From NCBI RefSeq assembly GCF_045679555.1, contig NC_092087.1, positions 23,871,367 to 23,935,366 of the forward strand: a stretch of 64,000 nucleotides of DNA, in the 5' to 3' direction. Of this stretch, positions 57,107-64,000 are shown in pieces (within the stretch, counting starts at the first letter, position 1; the number at the start of each line of letters is the position of its first letter). The position numbers and the translations under genes were made by a program. The stretch is from Salvelinus alpinus (Eukaryota; Chordata; Actinopteri; Salmoniformes; Salmonidae). The notes below the pieces were generated by a model. The model made no database searches, was not told where the DNA came from, and worked only from the letters and a program-made list of their open reading frames with translations.

Positions 57107-58430
57107 GACAATTTTTTTTATTTCACCTTTATTTAACCAGGAAGGCCAGTTGAGAACAAGTTCTCATTTACAACTGCGACCTGGCCAAGATAAAGCAAAG
57201 CAGTGCGACACAAACAACAACACAGTTACACATGGAATAAACAAATGTACAGTCAATAACACAATAGAACAAAAGGTCTATATACAGTGTGTGCAAATGG
57301 CGTGAGTAGATAAGGAAATAAATAGGCCATAGTAGCAAAGTAATTACAATTTAGCAAATTTACACTGGAGTGATAGATGTGCAGATGATGATGTGTAAGT
57401 AGAAATACTGGTGTGTGTAACGCCTGTCGTCGGAATGAGTGGACCAAAGCGCAGCGTGAAAAGTGTTCATGATTTTATTTATTATCAAAAAACACTCGAA
57501 CAAAGTAACACAACGAAAGTGAACAGTTCTGTCAGGTAACAGAGACTAACAGAAAATAACTACCCACAAAACACAGGTGGGGAAAAGGCTGCCTAAGTAT
57601 GATTCCCAATCAGAGACAACGATAGACAGCTGCCTCTGATTGGGAACCACACTCGGCCAAAAACAAAGAAATAGAAAACATAGAAATAAAGAAACTAGAA
57701 TGCCCACCCTAGTCACACCCTGGCCTAACCAAAATAGAGAATAAAAGCCTCTCTATGGCCAGGGCGTGACAGTGTGTAAAAGAGCAAAAAAAGTAAATAA
57801 AAACAATATGGGGATGAGGTAGGTAGTTGGATGGGCTATTTACAGATGGGCTGTGTAAAGCTGCAGAGATCGGTAAGTTGCTCAGATAGCTGATGCTTAA
57901 AGTTAGTGAGGGAGATATAAGTCTCCAACTTCAGCGATTTTTGCAATTCGCTCCAGTCATTGGCAGCAGAGAACTGGAAGGAAAGGCGGCTAAAGGTGGT
58001 GTTGGCTTTGGGGATGACCAGAGAGATATACCTGCTGGAGCGTGTGCTACGGGTGGGTGTTGTTATGGTGACCAGTGAGCTGAGATAAGGCAGAGCTTTA
58101 CCTAGCAAAGACTTATAGATGACCTGGAGCCAGTGGGTCTGGAGACGAATATGTAGCGGGGGCCAACCGACAAGAGCATACAGGTCGCAGTGGTGGGTGG
58201 TAGATGGGGCTTTGGTGACAAAACGGATGGCAATGTGATAGACTGCATCCAGTTTGCTGAGTAGAGTGTTGGAGGCTATTTTGTAAATGACATCGCCGAA
58301 GTTGAGGATCGGTAGGATGGTCAGTTTTACGAGGGTATCTTTGGCAGCGTGAGTGAAGGAGATTTTGTTGTGAAATAGGAAGCAGATTCTAGATTTAATT
58401 TTGGATTGGAGATGTTTAAAAACCTCTTTG
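57107..58430 (-). mobile_element. CR1/Rex1-like LINE, 5'-truncated, split by a solo LTR
   Basis: The 3' end (57107-57415) begins with TTTCACCTTTATTTAACCAG and matches 60700-61000. After the solo LTR, the C-terminal ORF2 part continues (ALPYLSSLVTITTPTRSTRS, NDWSELQKSLKLETYISLTN) to about 58430. It is homologous to the end of the ORF at 61068-63962. Confidence 0.82.
57416..57771 (-). mobile_element. solo LTR, 5-bp target duplication GTGTG
   Basis: 356 bp, TGTCACGCCCTGGCC to GACGACAGGCGTTACA on minus, flanked by GTGTG. The hairpin at 57601-57648 is nearly perfect. Leader reading [17 protein letters not shown]. Confidence 0.88.
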
Positions 58431-58451
58431 AGCTAGGTGGGACGCTAGCAC

Positions 58452-60440
58452 CCTGTTTATCAAACGTGTTGGAAAAACTTGTTAAAAATCAACTGACTGA
58501 CTTTCTGTATGTCACACCCTGGCCTCTGTTATATTGATTTTCTTTATTAGTTTAGTTAGGTCAGGGTGTGACATGGGATGTTTGTGTGTTTTGTCTAGTT
58601 TAGGGTGTGTGTATTGTTTAGGGGGTTTTGTATAGTGTATGGGGTTGTGTTCAGTAGAGAGGTTTAGGAAAGTCTATGGTTGCCTGGTTTGGTTCTCAAT
58701 CAGAGACAGCTGTTTATTGTTGTCTCTGATTGGGAGCCATATTTAATGCAGCCATAGGCTTTAGGTGATTGTGGGTAATTGTCTATGTTCTATGTTGCAT
58801 GTGTGCACTTAGTTCGTTTTAGCTTCACGATCGTTTGTTTTTTGTTCGTTTAGTAAGTGTTTGTTTTTCTTCATTAAAAGAAGATGGCTTTCTTTCACGC
58901 TGCGCCTTGGTCCACTCATTCGTCATATAACGGTCGTGACACTGTAGTATTCTCTTGGGTATGCAATCTGGTTCCCGCTCAGGTTATGGATGTGTCACTG
59001 CAACCTTAACGGTCCTCAATGATGTCACCATTGCCCTTGATTCTAAGCAATATTGTGCTGCTATTTGTATTGACTTGGCCAAAGCTTTTGATACGGTAGA
59101 GCATTCCATTCTTGTGGGCCGGCTAAGGAGTATTGGTGTCTCTGAGGGGTCTTTGGCCTGGTTTACTGACTACCTCTCTCAAAGAGTGCAGTGTATAAAG
59201 TCAGAAAATCTGCGTTCTCAGCCACTGCCTGTTAACAAGGGAGTACCACAAGGCTCAATCCTAGGCCCCACGCTCTTCTCAATTTGCATCAACAACATAG
59301 CTCAGGCAGTAGGAAGCTCTCTCATCCATTTATATGCAGATGATACAGTCTTATACTCAACTGGCCCCACCCCGGATTTTGTGTTAAATGCTCTACAACA
59401 AAGCTTTCTTAGTGTCCAACAAGCTTTCTCTACCCTTAACCTTGTTCTGAACACCTCCAAACAAAGGTCATGTGGTTTGGTAAGAAGAATGCCCCTCTTC
59501 CCACAGGTGTTATTACTACCTCTGAGGGTTTAGAGCTTGACGTAATCACCTAATACAAGTACTTGGGAGTATGGCTAGACGGTGCACTGTCCTTCTCTCA
59601 GCACATATCAAAGCTGCAGGCTAAAGTTACATCTAAACTTGGTTTCCTTTATCGTAACCGCTCCTCTTTCACCCAAGCTGACAAACTAACCCTGATTAAG
59701 ATGACCATCCTACCCATGCTGATTACGGAGACATAATTTATCGATCGGCAGGTAAAGGTGCTCTCAAGCGGCTAGATGTTCTTTACCATTCGGCCATCAT
59801 ATTTGCCACCAATGCTCCTTATAGGACACATCGCTGCACTCTATACTCTTCTGTAAACTGGTCATCTCTGTATACCCGTCGCAAGACCCACTGGTTGATG
59901 CTTATTTATAAAACCCTCTTATGCCTCACTCACCCGTATCTGAGATATCTACTGCAGCCCTCATCCTCCACATACAACACCCGTTCTGCCAGTCAAATTC
60001 TGTTAAAGGTCCCCAAAGCACACACATCCCTAGGTCGCTCCTCTTTTCAGTTCGCTGCAGCTAGCGACTGGAACGAGCTGCAACAAACACTCAAACTGAC
60101 AGTTTTATCTCAGTTTTATCAGTTTGACCTTTGTGCTGATGACTTTGCCCAATAATGTACCATGTTTTTGTGCTGCTACCATGTTGTGTTGCTACCATGT
60201 TGTTGTCATGTTGTGTTGCTACCATGCTGTGCTGTCATGTTTTGCTGTTATTTTGTTGTCTTTATGTAGTGTTGTGTCTCTCTTGTTGTGATGTATGTTT
60301 TGTCTGATATTTATATTCTATTTTTAAAAATTTATCCCAGGCCCCTCTCCCCGCAGGAGGCCTTTTGCCTTTTCGTAGACAGTCATTGTACATAAGAATT
60401 TGTTCTTAACTGACTTGCCTAGTTAAATAAAGGTTAAATA
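58452..60440 (+). mobile_element. CR1/Rex1-like LINE, decayed reverse transcriptase, split by a solo LTR
   Basis: Before the LTR: VGKTC/KNQLTDF. After it: GMQSGSRSGYGCVTATLTVL, CIDLAKAFDTVEHSI (motif A), NKGVPQGSILGPTLFSICIN (motif B) and LYADDTVLY (motif C). A frameshift near 59465 and further stops follow. The C-terminal part reads FAAASDWNELQQTLKL, and the 3' tail ends TAGTTAAATAAAGGTTAAAT. It is a relative of the 61-64 kb LINE but a different subfamily. Confidence 0.82.
58510..58941 (+). mobile_element. solo LTR, longer subfamily, 5-bp target duplication CTGTA
   Basis: 432 bp, TGTCACACCCTGGCC to AACGGTCGTGACA, flanked on both sides by CTGTA. The hairpin is at 58691-58738, and the leader reads MAFFHAAPWSTHSSYNGRD. 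It is about 90 bp longer than the other LTRs, mainly between the start and the hairpin. Confidence 0.88.
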
Positions 60441-60685
60441 CAAATAATTTAAAAAATATAAATAAATAAAAAACTGGAACAAACATGACCATGATGCTCT
60501 TTTATGTCTGTGCTTTAATCCAAGTGGCCACTAGGTGGAGTGTTCTGCCTTTGTGCCTGAGGTGATCCAGACAGAGACAAAGAAGGTTGGGAGGTAATTT
60601 GAGGATCAAATTAGTGGTTTGATTCATCAGGTGAGTGCTTTGAGTGGTAAAGAAGCCTGGGATTGAGGGTTTATCAGTTGGATAT
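60441..60685. other. no feature seen
   Basis: Short non-coding gap between two LINEs. Confidence 0.4.
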
Positions 60686-63600
60686 GAATTTTATTTTTTT
60701 ATTTTTTATTTCACCTTTATTTAACCAGGTAGGCTAGTTGAGAACAAGTTCTCATTTGCAACTGCGACCTGGCCAAGATAAAGCATAGCAGTGTGAACAG
60801 ACAACACAGAGTTACACATGGAGTAAACAATAAACAAGTCAATAACATGGTAGAAAAAAAAGAGAATCTATATACAATGTGTGCAAAAGGCATGAGGTAG
60901 GCAATAAATCGAATAATTACAATTTAGCAGATTAACACTGGAGTGATAAATCATCAGATGATCATGTGCAAGAAGAGATACTGGTGTGCAAAAGAGCAGA
61001 AAAGTAAATAAATAAAAGCAGTATGGGGGGTGAGGTAGGTAAATTGGGTGGGTAGTTTACAGATGGACTATGTACAGCTGCAGCGATCGGTTAGCTGCTC
61101 GGATAGCAGATTTTTAAAGTTGTTGAGGGAGATAAAAGTCTCCAACTTCAGAGATTTTTGCAATTCGTTCCAGTCGCAGGCAGCAGAGAACTGGAAGGAA
61201 AGGCGTCCAAATGAGGTTTTGGCTTTAGGGATGATCAGTGAGATACACCTGCTGGAGCGCGTGCTGCGGGTGGGTGTAGCCATCGTGACCAGTGAACTGA
61301 GATAAGGCGGCACTTTACCTAGCATAGCCTTGTAGATGACCTGGAGCCAGTGGGTCTGACGACGAACATGTAGCGAGGGCCAGCCGACTAGGGCATACAG
61401 GTCGCAGTGGTGGGTCGTATAAGGTGCTTTAGTAACAAAACGAATGGCACTGTGATAAACTGCATCCAGTTTGCTGAGTAGAGTATTGGAAGCTATTTTG
61501 TAGATGACATCGCCGAAGTCGAGGATCGGTAGGATAGTCAGTTTTACTAGGGTAAGTTTGGCGGCGTGAGTGAAGGAGGCTTTGTTGCGGAATAGAAAGC
61601 CGATTCTTGATTTGATTTTGGATTGGAGATGTTTGATATGAGTCTGGAAGGAGAGTTTGCAGTCTAGCCAGACACCTAGGTACTTATAGATGTCCACATA
61701 TTCTAGGTCGGAACCGTCCAGGGTGGTGATGCTAGTCGGGCGTGCGGGTGCAGGCAGCGACCGGTTGAAAAGCATGCATTTGGTTTTACTAGCGTTTAAG
61801 AGCAGTTGGAGGCCACGGAAGGAGTGTTGTATGGCATTGAAGCTCGTTTGGAGGTTAGATAGCACAGTGTCCAAGGAAGGGCCGGAAGTATATAGAATGG
61901 TGTCGTCTGCGTAGAGGTGGATCAGGGAATCGCCCGCAGCAAGAGCAACATCATTGATGTATACAGAGAAAAGAGTCGGCCCGAGAATTGAACCCTGTGG
62001 TACCCCCATAGAGACTGCCAGAGGACCGGACAACATGCCCTCCGATTTGACACACTGAACTCTGTCTGCAAAGTAGTTGGTGAACCAGGCAAGGCAGTCA
62101 TTAGAAAAACCGAGGCTACTGAGTCTGCCGATAAGAATATGGTGATTGACAGAGTCGAAAGCCTTGGCCAGGTCGATGAAGACGGCTGCACAGTAATGTC
62201 TTTTATCGATGGCGGTTATGATATCGTTTAGTACCTTGAGCGTGGCTGAGGTGCACCCGTGACCGGCTCGGAAACCGGATTGCACAGCGGAGAAGGTACG
62301 GTGGGATTCGAGATGGTCAGTGATCTGTTTGTTGACTTGGCTTTCGAAGACCTTAGATAGGCAGGGCAGGATGGATATAGGTCTGTAACAGTTTGGGTCC
62401 AGGGTGTCTCCCCCTTTGAAGAGGGGGATGACCGCGGCAGCTTTCCAATCCTTGGGGATCTCAGATGATACGAAGGAGAGGTTGAACAGGCTGGTAATAG
62501 GGGGTGCGACAATGGCGGCGGACAGTTTCAGAAATAGGGGGTCCAGATTGTCAAGCCCAGCTGATTTGTATGGGTCCAGGTTTTCCAGCTCTTTCAGAAC
62601 ATCTGCTATCTGGATATGGGTAAAGGAGAAGCTGGGGAGGCTTGGGCGAGTAGCAGTGGGGGGGGCGGGGCTGTTGGCCAAGGTTGGAGTCGCCAGGAGG
62701 AAGGCATGGCCAGCCATTGAGAAATGTTTGTTGAAGTTTTCGATTATCACGGACTTATCAGTGGTGACCGTGTTACCTAGCCTCAGTGCAGTGGGCAGCT
62801 GGGAGGAGGTGCTCTTGTTTTCCATGGACTTTACAGTATCCCATAACTTTTTGGAGTTAGAGCTACAGGATGCAAATTTCTGCTTGAAAAAGCTGGCCTT
62901 TGCTTTCCTGACTGACTGCGTGTATTGGTTCCTGACTTCCCTGAACAGTTGCATATCGCGGGGGCTCTTCGATGCTATTGCAGTTCGCCACAGGATGTTT
63001 TTGTGCTGGTCGAGGGCAGTCAGGTCTGGAGTGAACCAAGGGCTATATCTGTTCTTGGTTCTGCATTTTTTGAACGGAGCATGCTTGTCTAATATGGTGA
63101 GGAAGTAACTTTTAAAGAATGACCAGGCATCCTCAACTGACGGGATGAGGTCAATATCCTTCCAGGGTACACGGGCCAGGTCGATTAGAAAGGCCAGCTC
63201 GCAGAAGTGTTTTAGGGAGCGTTTGACAGTGATGAGGGGTGGTCGTTTGACCGCGGACCCGTGGCGGATACAGGCAATGAGGCAGTGATCGCTGAGATCT
63301 TGATTGAAGACAGCAGAGGTGTATTTGGAGGGCAGGTTGGTCAGGATAATGTCTATTAGGGTGCCCATGTTTACGGATTTAGGGTTGTACCTGGTGGGTT
63401 CCTTGATGATTTGTGTGAGATTGAGGGCATCAAGCTTGGATTGTAGGACTGCCGGGGTGTTAAGCATATCCCAGTTTAGGTCACCTAACAGAACAAACTC
63501 TGAAGCTAGATGGGGAGCGATCAATTCACAGATGGTGTCCAGGGCACAGCTGGGAGCTGAGGGGGGTCGGTAGCAGGCGGCAACAGTGAGAGACTTATTT

Positions 63601-64000
63601 CTGGAGAGATTAATTTTTAAAATTAGAAGTTCGAACTGTTTGGGCATAGACCTGGAAAGTATGACAGAACTTTGCAGGCTATCTCTGCAGTAGATTGCAA
63701 CTCCTCCCCCTTTGGCAGTTCTATCTTGACGGAAAGTGTTATAGTTGGGTATGGAAATCCCAGAATTTTTGGTGGCCTTCCTAAGCCAGGATTCGGACAC
63801 GGCAAGGACATCAGGGTTGGCAGAGTGTGCTAAAGCGGTGAGTAAGGCAAACTTAGGGAGGAGGCTTCTGATGTTGACATGCATGAGGCCAAGGCTTTTT
63901 CGATCACAGAAGTCAACAAATGAGGGTGACTGGGGACATGCAGGGCCTGGGTTTACCTCCACATCACCCGAGGAACAGAGGAGTAGTAGGATGAGGGTGC
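60686..64000 (-). mobile_element. CR1/Rex1-like LINE with intact ORF2, runs off the window
   Basis: The 3' end starts at about 60686 (TTTCACCTTTATTTAACCAG region) and ORF2 stops at 61068. The frame is open to the window edge. Among the LINEs here it is the only one without a visible disabling mutation, so it may be a young copy. The 5' part lies outside the window. Confidence 0.88.
61068..64000 (-). CDS. LINE ORF2: endonuclease and reverse transcriptase, intact, 5' end outside window
   Basis: It makes the two enzymes of target-primed reverse transcription. Counting from the GTG at 63962 (not a true start; the frame continues upstream), the endonuclease shows Asn30 in MHVNIRSL, Glu57 in SESWL, Asp161/Asn163 in GDLNWD and SDH 224-226. 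The reverse transcriptase has FIDLAKAFDSV (Asp597), SMGVPQGSILGP (653-662) and YADD at 684-687. A C-terminal region follows (GWPSLHVRRQTHWLQ, DWNELQKSL) to residue 964. Upstream in frame at the window edge is LILLLLCSSG-DVEVNPGP, a 2A-like translation motif after a hydrophobic stretch. All catalytic residues are present. Relatives at 45338-45877, 57836-58108 and 58955-60155 are broken. Confidence 0.88.
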   Translation of the reverse strand, partial: TLILLLLCSSGDVEVNPGPACPQSPSFVDFCDRKSLGLMHVNIRSLLPKFALLTALAHSANPDVLAVSESWLRKATKNSGISIPNYNTFRQDRTAKGGGVAIYCRDSLQSSVILSRSMPKQFELLILKINLSRNKSLTVAACYRPPSAPSCALDTICELIAPHLASEFVLLGDLNWDMLNTPAVLQSKLDALNLTQIIKEPTRYNPKSVNMGTLIDIILTNLPSKYTSAVFNQDLSDHCLIACIRHGSAVKRPPLITVKRSLKHFCELAFLIDLARVPWKDIDLIPSVEDAWSFFKSYFLTILDKHAPFKKCRTKNRYSPWFTPDLTALDQHKNILWRTAIASKSPRDMQLFREVRNQYTQSVRKAKASFFKQKFASCSSNSKKLWDTVKSMENKSTSSQLPTALRLGNTVTTDKSVIIENFNKHFSMAGHAFLLATPTLANSPAPPTATRPSLPSFSFTHIQIADVLKELENLDPYKSAGLDNLDPLFLKLSAAIVAPPITSLFNLSFVSSEIPKDWKAAAVIPLFKGGDTLDPNCYRPISILPCLSKVFESQVNKQITDHLESHRTFSAVQSGFRAGHGCTSATLKVLNDIITAIDKRHYCAAVFIDLAKAFDSVNHHILIGRLSSLGFSNDCLAWFTNYFADRVQCVKSEGMLSGPLAVSMGVPQGSILGPTLFSVYINDVALAAGDSLIHLYADDTILYTSGPSLDTVLSNLQTSFNAIQHSFRGLQLLLNASKTKCMLFNRSLPAPARPTSITTLDGSDLEYVDIYKYLGVWLDCKLSFQTHIKHLQSKIKSRIGFLFRNKASFTHAAKLTLVKLTILPILDFGDVIYKIASNTLLSKLDAVYHSAIRFVTKAPYTTHHCDLYALVGWPSLHVRRQTHWLQVIYKAMLGKVPPYLSSLVTMATPTRSTRSSRCISLIIPKAKTSFGRLSFQFSAACDWNELQKSLKLETFISLNNFKNLLSEQLTDRCSCT

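Overview
The window looks like salmonid fish nuclear DNA (trout, salmon or char type). The reasons are intron-containing vertebrate genes, long (CA)n/(TG)n microsatellites, Tc1 transposons, CR1/L2-like LINEs, tRNA-derived SINEs and a LINE 3' end that I know as abundant in salmonids. The lineage call rests on recognition, not on a search. There are no prokaryotic features.

Layout. Positions 1-8800 are mostly intergenic, with microsatellites, a LINE 3' end inserted into a (CA)n tract, a MITE, and a possible minus-strand first exon at 4159-4201. At 8986-10734 (+) lies a two-coding-exon ataxin-1 family gene with an AXH domain and the RKRRWSAPE nuclear-localisation/14-3-3 motif. A tandem array of about 29 hairpin-forming 22-bp units (13269-13905) follows. 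It ends 80 bp beyond the stop codon of a complete seven-exon bmp7 gene on the minus strand (13985-27809, 427 residues). Intron 1 of bmp7 (about 10.8 kb) holds a 6.3-kb non-coding DNA transposon that was later hit by an L2-like LINE, an LTR element and a solo LTR. From 28 to 50 kb I see almost only mobile DNA: LTR elements, LINEs, SINEs, three Tc1 elements and MITEs. At 51.7-56.6 kb are decayed, intron-containing remains of rae1, the nuclear-pore mRNA export factor, with one exon inverted relative to the rest. From 57 to 64 kb are CR1/Rex1-like LINEs; the last has an open reading frame of at least 964 residues preceded by a 2A-like motif and runs off the window.

bmp7 (-) beside rae1 (+) matches the human 20q13 order and orientation, which supports the bmp7 call. 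An ataxin-1 family gene next to bmp7 mirrors ATXN1 near BMP6 on human 6p and suggests an old ohnolog.

The most unusual system is a family of LTR elements (seven insertions, nine LTR copies). They have TG start ends, 5-bp target duplications (checked for five insertions), a poly-G tract before the 3' LTR and a conserved hairpin inside the LTR. An open reading frame starts inside the LTR, crosses the LTR boundary without a recognisable primer-binding site, and continues into a proline-rich, repeat-built protein with no gag or pol that I can recognise.
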